NCBI GenBank assembly: GCA_015222915.1
Contig: JADFWE010000233.1
Coordinates: 1-14,119, forward strand
From: Pseudomonadota bacterium
Lineage (GTDB): Bacteria; Pseudomonadota; Gammaproteobacteria; SZUA-229
Reading direction: 5' to 3'
DNA: 14,119 nt
Below are positions 1 to 7,558 of this stretch, in pieces. A program made the translations under genes and the position numbers. The notes beneath the pieces are model-generated. The model saw only the letters and a list, made by a program, of their open reading frames with translations, did no database searches and was not told where the DNA came from. Position 1 is the stretch's first letter, and the number at the start of each line of letters is the position of its first letter.

Positions 1-32
1 GCACTAAATGTTGTTGCTTTTATCTTAGCGTT

Positions 33-60
33 CTCTGCGCCTTTGCGAGAGTGATTTTTT
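33..60 (+). terminator. Hairpin plus T-run at left edge (terminator-like, possibly part of a dispersed repeat)
   Basis: CTCT (33-36) and CGC (38-40), with one bulged G between them, pair with GCG (45-47) and AGAG (48-51) across a CTTT loop. Three bases later comes a run of six T (55-60). This has the form of a rho-independent terminator reading left to right, so it would serve a gene lying left of the window and converging on topA. The wording of the stem (ctctgcgcctttgcgagag) also resembles a short non-coding repeat that I remember from many bacterial genomes, so it may be a repeat copy rather than a dedicated terminator. The stem is short and imperfect. Confidence 0.35.
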
Positions 61-100
61 AAAGATTTCGATATCCGTTATGTGCCGATTTCAGTCGTAG

Positions 101-130
101 AGCAGCAGAAACATGCAAGTCTGTGCTGCT
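101..130. repeat. Inverted repeat just downstream of topA
   Basis: AGCAGCA (101-107) and TGCTGCT (124-130) form a perfect 7-base inverted repeat around a 16-base loop. It begins 5 bases after the topA stop codon as transcribed. No T-run follows on the minus strand, so it is not a classical intrinsic terminator. It could stabilise the mRNA 3' end or mark a rho-dependent end. This is seen in sequence only; the function is unknown. Confidence 0.3.
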
Positions 131-135
131 ACACA

Positions 136-2589
136 TTATTCATCAGTCGCTTTTTTCTTTGTGGTCTTTTTTTTGACCGCTTTCTTTTTAACGGACTTTT
201 TCTTCACCGTTTTTTTCTTCGTGGTTTTCTTTTTAGCCGCTGATTTCTTCTTCACTACCTTTTTCTTGGCTACTTTTTTCTTCTTGCCACGGCGGAATGG
301 AGCAGCAGCCAGCAGCTCTTCACATTCTTTCTGGGTCAGTGATTTTGGTTCGCGATCTTTGGGGATCTTGGCGTTTTTCATGCCGTCGGTGATGTAAGGG
401 CCCCAGCGACCGTTGAGGATCTCGATATCAGTGCCGGGGAAATTCTTGATGTGTTTGTTGGCATCAAATTCTTTTTTCGCCGCAACCAGCTCCATCGCCT
501 GCTCGAATGTGATGTTGTATGGATCGATACCTTTGTCCTGATATTCTTTATTGATCGAGACGAACTTGCTGGCGTATTTTACGTAAGGACCGAAACGACC
601 ATAGTTGGTCGACAGTGCTTCGCCTTCAGGGGTCTCACCGAGATCACGCGGCAACTGTAGCAGGAAGTAAACATCGTCCATGGTGATGTCGGCCATCTTC
701 TGGCCGGGGCGCAGGCTGGCGAAACGCGGTTTCTCTTCGTCGTCTTTGTCGCCGATCTGTACGAACGGACCATAGGGTCCCATGCGCACGGAAACCGGCT
801 TGCCGCTCTCTTCATCAGTGCCGATATGGCGTGACTGCGCGACATCAGCGCGGCTGACATTCTCTTCGATATGGTCGACGGCTTCTTTGAACGGAGTCCA
901 GAAGTTTTCCAGCAGCGGTACCCAGTCATGTTCGCCGCGGGCGATGCTGTCCAGTTCGTCTTCCAGTTCAGCGGTAAATTCGTAATCTACGTACTTGGTG
1001 AAGTGTTCGGTGAGAAAACCGTTAACGATGCGACCTATATCGGTCGGCGTGAAACGGCGGCTTTCCAGTTCGACATAGTTGCGGTTGACCAGTGTCGAGA
1101 TGATGCTGGCGTAGGTCGAGGGCCGGCCGATGCCGAATTCTTCCAGTGTTTTTACCAGGCTGGCTTCTGTGAAACGCGGAGGCGGTTCGGTGAAGTGCTG
1201 TTCGTTACGGATCTCCAGCAGATTGATCTTCTCGCCCTGAGTCAATTCCGGCAGTAATTTTTCTTTGCTGTCGTCGGTTTTATCATCGTCGCTGTCTTCC
1301 ATGTACAGTGACATGAAACCGGGAAACTTGATGGTTGAACCGCTGGCGCGGAAGATATTGCCTTCACCACAGCCCAGCTGAACGCTGACCGTATCCAGTG
1401 TGGCGTGGATCATCTGGCAGGCCATGGTGCGTTTCCAGATCAGTTCATAAAGTGCAAACTGGTCGGGTTTGAGTCGATCTTTGATCTCTTCCGGTGTATG
1501 GCGGACAGAGGTTGGACGTATCGCCTCATGCGCTTCCTGGGCATTTTTTGATTTATTTTTAAAGATGCGTACATCGTCAGGCAGGTTGTTTTTACCGTAG
1601 CGTTCCTCGATCAGGCCGCGGATCTCGGCGATGGCTTCATCGGCCAGGTGCAGCGAGTCGGTACGCATGTAGGTGATCAGGCCGACGGTCTCACCACCGA
1701 TATCGATACCTTCATACAGGTTCTGTGCCGTGCGCATAGTGCGCTGTGCGGAAAAACGTAGTTTTCTGGCGGCTTCCTGCTGCATGGTCGAGGTGGTGAA
1801 TGGTGCTGACGGGTTGCGTTTACGTTCTTTCTTCTCTACCTTGTCGACACTGAGTTTGCCATTGGCTGCTTTCAACAAGGTGTCGCGTGTTGCCGTAGCT
1901 GATTCGGTGTTAGTGATACTGAACTGTTTTATCTTTTCGTCTTTATACAGGTATAACTTGCTCTGAAACGGTGAGCTTTCCTTCTCGACATCGGCTTCGA
2001 TGGTCCAGTATTCCTGAGGCTCAAAAGCTTCGATGGCCAGTTCGCGCTCGACGATAAGGCGCAGCGCCGGGCTCTGTACGCGTCCTGCTGACAGGCCGCG
2101 CTGAACTTTTTTCCACAATAAAGGCGACAGGTTGAAGCCGACCAGGTAATCCAGTGCGCGACGAGTCTGCTGTGCGTCGATCAGATTATGCGACAGTTCA
2201 CCGGGATTATCGATGGCTTCCTGAATAGCGCGTTTGGTCACTTCGTTGAAGGCGACACGGTGTACCTGTTTGCCTTCCAGCAGGCCTTTCTCATTCAATA
2301 GTTCGTAGAGATGCCATGAGATGGCTTCCCCCTCGCGGTCCTGGTCAGTCGCGAGATAGAGCGTGTCGGCTTTTTTCAGGAACTGTATGATCTTGTTGAC
2401 GTGTTTTTCGTTTCTTTCGATGATCTGATATTTCATCGCGAAACCGTTTTCGGTATCGATAGCGTCAGCTTTCGGTATCAGGTCGCGCACGTGACCATAT
2501 GAAGCGAGGACTTTAAAGTCCTTGCCCAGATATTTTTCGATGGTTTTCGCTTTGGCAGGCGACTCTACGATGACAAGGTTTTTGCTCAT
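136..2589 (-). CDS. topA: DNA topoisomerase I (type IA), zinc-finger-free with lysine-rich tail
   Basis: Type IA topoisomerase that relaxes negative supercoils by cutting and rejoining one strand through a 5'-phosphotyrosine. The 817-residue product opens with a Toprim domain: E9 in VIVESPAKAKTI and D82, D84, E86 in ATDQDREGEAI. The catalytic tyrosine is Y307 in ITYMRTDS, with R309 beside it. The late core motif EEFGIGRPSTYASII lies near 483-497. After the core there are three C-terminal repeats with a GPY/GPF core (near 604, 666 and 730) and no cysteine clusters, unlike E. coli TopA, which has zinc ribbons. The last 45 residues before ATDE (769-813) are a lysine-repeat tail with 28 lysines. 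It is also shorter than the E. coli enzyme near the N-terminus, lacking an insertion between the first two Toprim motifs. It is the last gene of the tsaP-dprA-smg-topA run, 79 bases after smg. No strong Shine-Dalgarno is visible. The identification is firm. Confidence 0.97.
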   Translation of the reverse strand: MSKNLVIVESPAKAKTIEKYLGKDFKVLASYGHVRDLIPKADAIDTENGFAMKYQIIERNEKHVNKIIQFLKKADTLYLATDQDREGEAISWHLYELLNEKGLLEGKQVHRVAFNEVTKRAIQEAIDNPGELSHNLIDAQQTRRALDYLVGFNLSPLLWKKVQRGLSAGRVQSPALRLIVERELAIEAFEPQEYWTIEADVEKESSPFQSKLYLYKDEKIKQFSITNTESATATRDTLLKAANGKLSVDKVEKKERKRNPSAPFTTSTMQQEAARKLRFSAQRTMRTAQNLYEGIDIGGETVGLITYMRTDSLHLADEAIAEIRGLIEERYGKNNLPDDVRIFKNKSKNAQEAHEAIRPTSVRHTPEEIKDRLKPDQFALYELIWKRTMACQMIHATLDTVSVQLGCGEGNIFRASGSTIKFPGFMSLYMEDSDDDKTDDSKEKLLPELTQGEKINLLEIRNEQHFTEPPPRFTEASLVKTLEEFGIGRPSTYASIISTLVNRNYVELESRRFTPTDIGRIVNGFLTEHFTKYVDYEFTAELEDELDSIARGEHDWVPLLENFWTPFKEAVDHIEENVSRADVAQSRHIGTDEESGKPVSVRMGPYGPFVQIGDKDDEEKPRFASLRPGQKMADITMDDVYFLLQLPRDLGETPEGEALSTNYGRFGPYVKYASKFVSINKEYQDKGIDPYNITFEQAMELVAAKKEFDANKHIKNFPGTDIEILNGRWGPYITDGMKNAKIPKDREPKSLTQKECEELLAAAPFRRGKKKKVAKKKVVKKKSAAKKKTTKKKTVKKKSVKKKAVKKKTTKKKATDE
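151..285 (-). repeat. Tandem lysine-repeat coding tract of topA tail
   Basis: This stretch encodes TopA residues 769-813, an opening KKKK followed by eight blocks of the form xxKKK, where xx is drawn from V, A, T and S (one block has three spacer residues, SAA). The pattern resembles the lysine-rich tails of histone H1-like bacterial proteins and probably binds DNA non-specifically. On the plus strand the same tract reads as a phenylalanine-rich open frame, which is an artefact of the repeat. Confidence 0.85.
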
Positions 2590-2668
2590 ACAGCGGTATC
2601 GGGTGTTATATTTTTATTTGCTTGTTAGTCGGGGCTAATAGTTATAGTAGCCGGTTTTTTGCAGGAAG

Positions 2669-3163
2669 CTATTGCAGGAAGTCACTTACTTCGTCAAATA
2701 TAAAATCTTCCATCAGCGCGATATTGTATTCTTCGCCGGGCTGGTTATGCAACACGATCATGATGATCCATTTCAGCTGCTCTGCGTCGAGCGGGTGGCT
2801 CAAGGCTACTACGCGGTCGAGGATCAGCTCGCGGGTGACGGTATTCAGTATGCCCGTCTGTTCGAGAAAATGTAAAAAGCCGATACTTTCGATACCGATG
2901 AGCTTTTTCTCCTGCTCGCTATAAATACGTGTGCTGGTCTCTCTTACCGTCTCAAATTTTTGTTTGTCCTGTAGCTCGGCTAAATCTTCCAGCCAGTCAA
3001 AAGCCTGGTTGATCTCCTGGTTCTGAAAGCCCATTTCCTCCAGACGTGGCTGGATGCGGTCACGGTCATCTGTGACACGGCTGTTCCTGTTTAGTTCGTC
3101 GTCATCGAGGTAGCGCTCGAATAAAAACATCAGAACATCAACAACGGACTGTTTAATTATCAT
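2669..3163 (-). CDS. smg: Smg family protein (DUF494)
   Basis: Small acidic cytoplasmic protein of 164 residues, close to the roughly 157 of E. coli Smg. Typical family features are the N-terminal stretch KQSVVDVLMFLFERYL, an acidic DDDEL segment, a central ALSHPLDAEQLKWIIMIVLHNQPG stretch (split here only for description), and a C-terminal acidic and aromatic end (MEDFIFDEV). The biochemical function of the family is not established. The position between dprA and topA matches its usual neighbourhood, since in E. coli it sits after smf/dprA and before yrdD. An AGGA at 3171-3174 stands 7 bases before the ATG and supports this start. It follows dprA by 80 bases and is likely co-transcribed. No signal peptide or membrane segment is visible. 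Confidence 0.93.
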   Translation of the reverse strand: MIIKQSVVDVLMFLFERYLDDDELNRNSRVTDDRDRIQPRLEEMGFQNQEINQAFDWLEDLAELQDKQKFETVRETSTRIYSEQEKKLIGIESIGFLHFLEQTGILNTVTRELILDRVVALSHPLDAEQLKWIIMIVLHNQPGEEYNIALMEDFIFDEVSDFLQ

Positions 3164-3243
3164 TCAAATATCCTGTAAATCCTGGTTATGGGTGCTATAA
3201 AATTCCTTGCAGATCAGTAAGTAAGCGGGTCTGCAAGACGACT

Positions 3244-4440
3244 TTAGCTGACGCGTGTGTAACAGCCGTCCTGGCTGGCAACGATGCCTTCGAGTTCGAG
3301 AATAAGCATCATCGAAGCGATTTCGGCAGCGCTGAAATGGCTGCGAAGCACCAGTTCATCGATGCTGGCAGGCTCATATGCGAGGCATTTGAGCAGTTTT
3401 TGGTGATCCGGGTCAAGTGTATTGTGTCTATCTTTTGAATTTTCCGGGGTATGCTGCTCAGGTTTTAGTGGATATTCAACCTCGTTATCCAGTGATTCCT
3501 GTAGCGGGTTAAGGAGTTCTTCGAAGATGTCATCGGCCGATTCGACCAGCTTCGCGCCCTGGCGGATAAGCTGATGACAGCCTCTGGCCATCGGGTTGTG
3601 AATGGAACCTGGGATGGCAAATACTTCCCGGTTCTGTTCCAGCGCGTAACGTGCTGTGATCAGGGAGCCGCTCTTCAGCGCTGCCTCTACCACCAGTGTG
3701 CCGAGTGACAGTGCGCTGATCAGACGGTTACGGCGGGGGAAAAAACCGCGCTGCGGCTGGATGCCGATGGGCATCTCCGAGACGACAGCACCGTTTTCAC
3801 TGATCTGCTGCGCCAGTTTCTGGTGTTGTGCCGGGTAAACGATATCCAGTCCGTGTGCCACTACGGCGATGGTGCCGGCCAGCCCCTGCAGCGCTCCTTC
3901 ATGGCTGGCGCCGTCGATGCCGCTGGCGAGACCGCTGGTGATGGTGATGCCTTTATTCGACAGGTGGCTGGCAAATTCTCTGGCTGTGCTGCGGCCTGCA
4001 GCGGTAGGGTTGCGGGTGCCGACCATCGCCAGCTGCGGCTGCTTCAGATAGTCGATGTCCCCCCTCACATATAATAAGGGCGGAGCATCAGAGAGTTGTT
4101 TGAGCTGTGCCGGGTAAGCGGTATCCGCCAGTGTGATGATATGGTGATCCGGCTGCGCCAGCCATTCCAGGTCTGCGCTTATATCCGGTCTTTCACCATG
4201 TGTTAGTGCGGAGATGATGCTGCTTTTGAGTCCGAGGTCGCTTAGTTGCCGGTGGCTGGCATCCAGTGCTGCGGCGACGGTACCAAAGGTTTCGAACAGC
4301 TGATTAAATGCTGTTGCGCCGATATCGGCCGTGTGGTGCAGGTAGAGCCAGCTGTCGATAGTATCGGCGGGAGTGCCGGTTGATGTGCTGCTGGATTGTT
4401 GCGCTGCAGTCCCTGCATATTCGTTCCTGATCTTTTTCAT
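3244..4440 (-). CDS. dprA: DNA-processing protein DprA (Smf)
   Basis: DprA protects incoming single-stranded DNA during natural transformation and loads RecA on it; it also occurs in species not known to be transformable. The 398-residue product has the expected order: an N-terminal helical (SAM-like) region at about 28-100, a Rossmann-type DprA domain at about 110-315, and a C-terminal winged helix at about 340-395. Diagnostic motifs are VGTRNPT (140-146), SGLASGIDGASHEGAL (169-184), FPRRNRLISALS (234-245), SGSLITA (257-263) and AIPGSI (275-280). A stop codon (TAA) lies three codons upstream of the ATG, so this is the only ATG start; its Shine-Dalgarno is weak. The first 27 residues are rich in S, T, Q and A and are probably disordered. 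Its upstream neighbour is the tsaP-like gene, 86 bases away. Confidence 0.96.
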   Translation of the reverse strand: MKKIRNEYAGTAAQQSSSTSTGTPADTIDSWLYLHHTADIGATAFNQLFETFGTVAAALDASHRQLSDLGLKSSIISALTHGERPDISADLEWLAQPDHHIITLADTAYPAQLKQLSDAPPLLYVRGDIDYLKQPQLAMVGTRNPTAAGRSTAREFASHLSNKGITITSGLASGIDGASHEGALQGLAGTIAVVAHGLDIVYPAQHQKLAQQISENGAVVSEMPIGIQPQRGFFPRRNRLISALSLGTLVVEAALKSGSLITARYALEQNREVFAIPGSIHNPMARGCHQLIRQGAKLVESADDIFEELLNPLQESLDNEVEYPLKPEQHTPENSKDRHNTLDPDHQKLLKCLAYEPASIDELVLRSHFSAAEIASMMLILELEGIVASQDGCYTRVS

Positions 4441-4526
4441 CCATGAATCTTACATCATCAGGGTAAGGCTCTCACCTTATTTAACGTGGTCAGCACCCGT
4501 GGCCAGCCGGCCAGCTATCCAGCCAT

Positions 4527-5738
4527 CTAGTATTTTGGTGTATGCAGGAAATCGTTCTTACGGATAACACGGGTAGATTCAAGTGTCAGTGCGTAACTGA
4601 CCTGATCAAAGGTTTTAAATATTATGACCAGGCCGCTGCGCTCATTCGGCAGTTTTACCGGTTCGCTGCGACGCTTGTCGAAACGGTCTCTCACCGTTTC
4701 GCCATTGGAGAAAGTAGCCAGCAGGTGGCCGACTTCCATACCATCGCGTTCACCTTTGTTGATAACGATGATCTGATATTGAGCGACGCCGAACAGCGCA
4801 TCATAAAGGGAGATAATCTGTGCCTCGACCTCAGTTTCCGGTACGTGGGGGAAGTACAGGTTCTCCAGCTTGCTCTTGTCTTCCGGTAACAGGCGGTCAC
4901 CGATCAAAATTTCGCGTTCGGTAAACGTCAGGTCGCCGCTAGCCGGGTCGCCATAGTTAACGATACGGACTTCACCGGAATACTTGGCTTCGTAACCCAG
5001 GGTCTTATTAGTCACCGGGTCGATCAGTGCGTCTCCCGGGTTAAACACGGAGAAGCGAACACGTTCTTTATCGATTTCGCCACGGATATAGACGCGGGCG
5101 CCAGAGCCGAGTATCAGGTGCGCACCTTCACTGCCGATGATGCGCGGGGCGCTGTCCAGCTGTTCTTTTGTAACGACCCTGGGTTTGGTCAGAAACTGGC
5201 GGATAGCATCACCGGGAATTGTCGGGATGGTTGCCTGTAACGCGGTACTGCGGATGCCGGGGCTTAGTTTCCGGACCGGCAGACCGTTATCACTCTTTAC
5301 AGCAGTGCTTTGCTGACTGACCTGGATCTGTGGCTGGCCATTAACATAGATAAGCGTTAAAACATCACCGGGATAGATCAGATGCGGGTTTTTTACCTGC
5401 TGATTTTTTGACCAGATCTCCGGCCAGTACCATGGGTCTTTTAAGAACAGGCTGGAGATGCCCCACAGGGTATCGCCTTTTTTTACCGTGTATTGCCGGG
5501 GATGTTCGGCTTTTACCCGGATTTCTTTTTTCGGTGCTGCTTCTTTCGCTATGACTACCGGTTCTTCGGGCTCTGCTGCGGCAACGGGCTTCGGTTCAGA
5601 TGTGCTGCAGCCCGTGATGCCTAATAGTATGGCTGGAAGTAGCCCTGAAAGCAGGAAAAAGGGTACAATATGTTGCGTTTGGGGCCGCGTTTGTGGTTGC
5701 ATGCGAGAGCGCGATTTGGGAGTGTACGATAGTTTCAT
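4527..5738 (-). CDS. tsaP: LysM-domain lipoprotein, TsaP-like (type IV pilus secretin-associated family)
   Basis: Predicted envelope protein of 403 residues from the chosen start. A basic N-region leads into a hydrophobic stretch (IVPFFLLSGLLPAILL) and a lipobox-like ITG-C with cysteine at 44. A proline/glutamate/alanine linker follows, then one LysM domain at about 83-130 (YTVKKGDTLWGIS to YPGDVLTL), which binds peptidoglycan. The C-terminal part (about 283-400) resembles the FlgT-C-like domain described for TsaP, the protein that anchors the type IV pilus secretin PilQ to peptidoglycan in Neisseria. Position also fits: Pseudomonas has its tsaP homologue between def and dprA. The open frame extends upstream to an ATG at 5849, but those 37 codons are AT-rich, lysine-rich and do not form a signal peptide; ATG 5738 has a GAAGGGA about 12 bases upstream, and ATG 5702 is another option. 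The LysM call is certain; the TsaP name is likely but inferred from architecture and context. Confidence 0.8.
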   Translation of the reverse strand: MKLSYTPKSRSRMQPQTRPQTQHIVPFFLLSGLLPAILLGITGCSTSEPKPVAAAEPEEPVVIAKEAAPKKEIRVKAEHPRQYTVKKGDTLWGISSLFLKDPWYWPEIWSKNQQVKNPHLIYPGDVLTLIYVNGQPQIQVSQQSTAVKSDNGLPVRKLSPGIRSTALQATIPTIPGDAIRQFLTKPRVVTKEQLDSAPRIIGSEGAHLILGSGARVYIRGEIDKERVRFSVFNPGDALIDPVTNKTLGYEAKYSGEVRIVNYGDPASGDLTFTEREILIGDRLLPEDKSKLENLYFPHVPETEVEAQIISLYDALFGVAQYQIIVINKGERDGMEVGHLLATFSNGETVRDRFDKRRSEPVKLPNERSGLVIIFKTFDQVSYALTLESTRVIRKNDFLHTPKY

Positions 5739-5986
5739 TTTTATTTTTATTCCCTTCTTGTTTTTTGCCCTTGTTTTTCTGATTTTATATGTTGGGTTTT
5801 TTATGCCCGGGCAGAATTTCAGGGTTGGGATTTTTGTTACTGTTCTCAATAGTTTAGTAGAGAAAGTTCTATTACTAAAGCAAGTTTTTCATTGAGTGTA
5901 GCAGAAATAAAAATATACGTGCTGATTCACGAATTTTCCCCTGAATCTTTCCGGAAATCTTTCAGCCAACATTTTGGTAGGGCCAG
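5739..5986. promoter_or_regulatory. AT-rich divergent intergenic region between tsaP-like gene and def
   Basis: This 248-base gap separates the two divergent gene runs and must hold the promoters of both. It is clearly richer in A and T than the flanking genes. A perfect 10-base palindrome, TGCCCGGGCA, lies at 5804-5813. On the minus strand a TATAAA (5784-5789) could be a -10 element about 50 bases before the chosen tsaP start, but I see no good -35 at the right distance. The leftward part (up to 5849) is open in the tsaP frame, which looks like chance extension. No RNA gene is recognisable. Confidence 0.5.
5892..5919 (+). promoter_or_regulatory. Possible sigma-70 promoter for def-fmt run
   Basis: TTGAGT (5892-5897) and TATACG (5914-5919) are separated by 16 bases, and each matches the sigma-70 consensus at four of six positions. 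Transcription would begin near 5926 and leave a leader of about 60 bases before def. This rests on pattern reading only; the region is AT-rich, so chance matches are expected. Confidence 0.25.
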
Positions 5987-6505
5987 ATGGCAATTTTAGA
6001 TATATTACGATACCCCGATAAACGGCTGCGTACGGTAGCAAAGCAGGTCGATACGGTGGATGAAACGATTAAAGCACTGGTCGAAGATATGTTCGAAACC
6101 ATGTACGAGGCTCCCGGTATCGGCCTGGCGGCGACGCAGGTGGACTTTCACCAGCAGATCATCGTGATCGACGTGTCCGAAGAGAAAGATCAGCCGTTAT
6201 GTCTGATCAACCCCGAGATCCTGGAAGAAGAAGGCACCGAGAGCTGTGATGAAGGCTGCCTGTCGGTACCTGATATCTATGAGACGGTCGAACGTGCGGA
6301 AAAGGTGATCGTTAGAGCACTGGATCAGAACGGTGATGAATATACGCTGCAGGCGGACGGGCTGTTAGCCGTTTGCATCCAGCATGAGATGGATCATCTC
6401 AAGGGCAGGCTGTTCATCGATTACCTGTCACCGTTGAAGTTTCAGCGTGTCAAAAAACGCCTGTTGAAGCAGCAGCGTGAAGATCAGCGTCAGCTGGTTA
6501 TGTGA
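5987..6505 (+). CDS. def: Peptide deformylase
   Basis: Iron (or zinc) hydrolase that removes the formyl group from the N-terminal methionine of new proteins at the ribosome exit. The 172 residues match the usual bacterial length (E. coli 169). All three motifs are present: GIGLAATQ (44-51), EGCLS (89-93) with metal ligand C91, and QHEMDH (132-137) with metal ligands H133 and H137 and catalytic E134. An AGGG at 5979-5982 lies just upstream of the ATG. It is the first gene of the plus-strand run, followed by fmt after 75 bases, the classical pairing of formylation and deformylation. The call is complete and unambiguous. Confidence 0.97.
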   Translation: MAILDILRYPDKRLRTVAKQVDTVDETIKALVEDMFETMYEAPGIGLAATQVDFHQQIIVIDVSEEKDQPLCLINPEILEEEGTESCDEGCLSVPDIYETVERAEKVIVRALDQNGDEYTLQADGLLAVCIQHEMDHLKGRLFIDYLSPLKFQRVKKRLLKQQREDQRQLVM

Positions 6506-6580
6506 TCTGGTTCGTATCGTACGCTTACCCTTACTTTACCTTCTGTCCTTGTCCGCCTTCATCACTATGAGCCCTGATCT

Positions 6581-7537
6581 GTGAACCGCCCATTACGTAT
6601 CATCTATGCCGGCACGCCGGATTTTTCTGTGCCGGCACTGGACGCGCTATTGGCTTCAGAACATGAAGTCGTGGCAGTGTATACCCAACCGGACCGTCCG
6701 GCGGGTCGCGGCAGAGGCTTTAGAGCCTCACCGGTAAAAGAAAAAGCGCTGGCCTTTGATGTGCCTGTGTATCAGCCTGAATCATTAAAAGACGAGCAGG
6801 CCTTAACAGAGTTGCAGGCGTTAGACGCTGACCTGATGGTGGTGACGGCTTACGGTCTGTTATTGCCGCCAGCTGTTCTGCAGGCGCCCCGACTGGGCTG
6901 CATCAATATCCATGCTTCATTATTACCGCGCTGGCGAGGTGCTGCGCCGATACAGCGCGCGATACTGGCGGGTGATACCAGGACCGGCATCACTATCATG
7001 CAGATGGATGAGGGCCTGGATACCGGTGATATGCTGGCGGTTGCTGAATGTGAGATCGGCCCTGAGGATACCGGTTCGACGTTGCACGATCGGTTGATGC
7101 TGCTGGGTGCAGAGACGCTGATGTCGGCGCTGCCTGCTATAGCTGAGCAGACGCTGCATGGTATCGTACAGCAGGATGATGTCGCCTGCTACGCATCTAA
7201 ACTGAGCAAGGCGGAAGCGAAGATCGACTGGTCGGATTCTGCCGTCCAGATCGAACGCGCCATCAGAGCTTATAACGCCTGGCCGGTCGCATATTGCCGT
7301 TATGAAAAAAACAGCAAAACGGCTAACTTGCGACTCTGGCAGGCAGACGTCCTGGCTGAAGATGCGCCTGAAAAAAGTATTCCGGGGAAAGTCGTCGCCG
7401 AGTCGGCTGATGGTATCGATGTTGTCTGTGGCGAAGGCCTGCTGCGCATTACCCGTCTGCAGCCGGAAGGCAAGCGCCAGATGGCCGTGGCTGACTTTCT
7501 CAATGCAAATTCGCTGCTCGACCAGATCCTTGGTTAA
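6581..7537 (+). CDS. fmt: Methionyl-tRNA formyltransferase
   Basis: Transfers a formyl group from 10-formyltetrahydrofolate to methionyl-initiator tRNA. The 318-residue product has the N-terminal formyltransferase fold, with catalytic N109, H111 and D147 (in GCINIHASLLP and GLDTGDML) and the substrate-binding loop SLLPRWRG (113-120). The C-terminal OB-like tRNA-binding domain covers about 205-315. The start is GTG at 6581, giving the family's usual opening (NRPLRIIYAGTPDFS). No clear Shine-Dalgarno precedes it. A five-codon frame, ATG 6567 to TGA 6582-6584, overlaps the GTG, which could allow re-initiation or be chance. It lies between def and rsmB, the usual order in this class. Confidence 0.97.
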   Translation: MNRPLRIIYAGTPDFSVPALDALLASEHEVVAVYTQPDRPAGRGRGFRASPVKEKALAFDVPVYQPESLKDEQALTELQALDADLMVVTAYGLLLPPAVLQAPRLGCINIHASLLPRWRGAAPIQRAILAGDTRTGITIMQMDEGLDTGDMLAVAECEIGPEDTGSTLHDRLMLLGAETLMSALPAIAEQTLHGIVQQDDVACYASKLSKAEAKIDWSDSAVQIERAIRAYNAWPVAYCRYEKNSKTANLRLWQADVLAEDAPEKSIPGKVVAESADGIDVVCGEGLLRITRLQPEGKRQMAVADFLNANSLLDQILG

Positions 7538-7558
7538 TACCCGACCGGTTTTATAGTT

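Noticed and set aside
101..130. Intrinsic terminator for topA
   Set aside because: The inverted repeat has a long 16-base loop and no T-run on the minus strand, so I list it only as an inverted repeat.
151..285. CRISPR-like or minisatellite array
   Set aside because: The periodicity comes from xxKKK codons within topA; units are about 15 bases with no spacers of CRISPR type.
113..397. Phenylalanine-rich plus-strand open frame
   Set aside because: It is the complement of the lysine-repeat tail of topA; the repeated TTC/TTT codons are the antisense of AAG/AAA and no independent coding signal is present.
4464..4479. Hairpin TAAGG...CCTTA between the tsaP-like gene and dprA
   Set aside because: The stem is only 5 base pairs and no T-run follows; it is too weak to call a terminator.
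7302..7556. 84-codon plus-strand frame ending just before rsmB
   Set aside because: It is out of frame inside fmt, with arginine/serine-rich content typical of a shifted frame; its stop near the rsmB start seems accidental.
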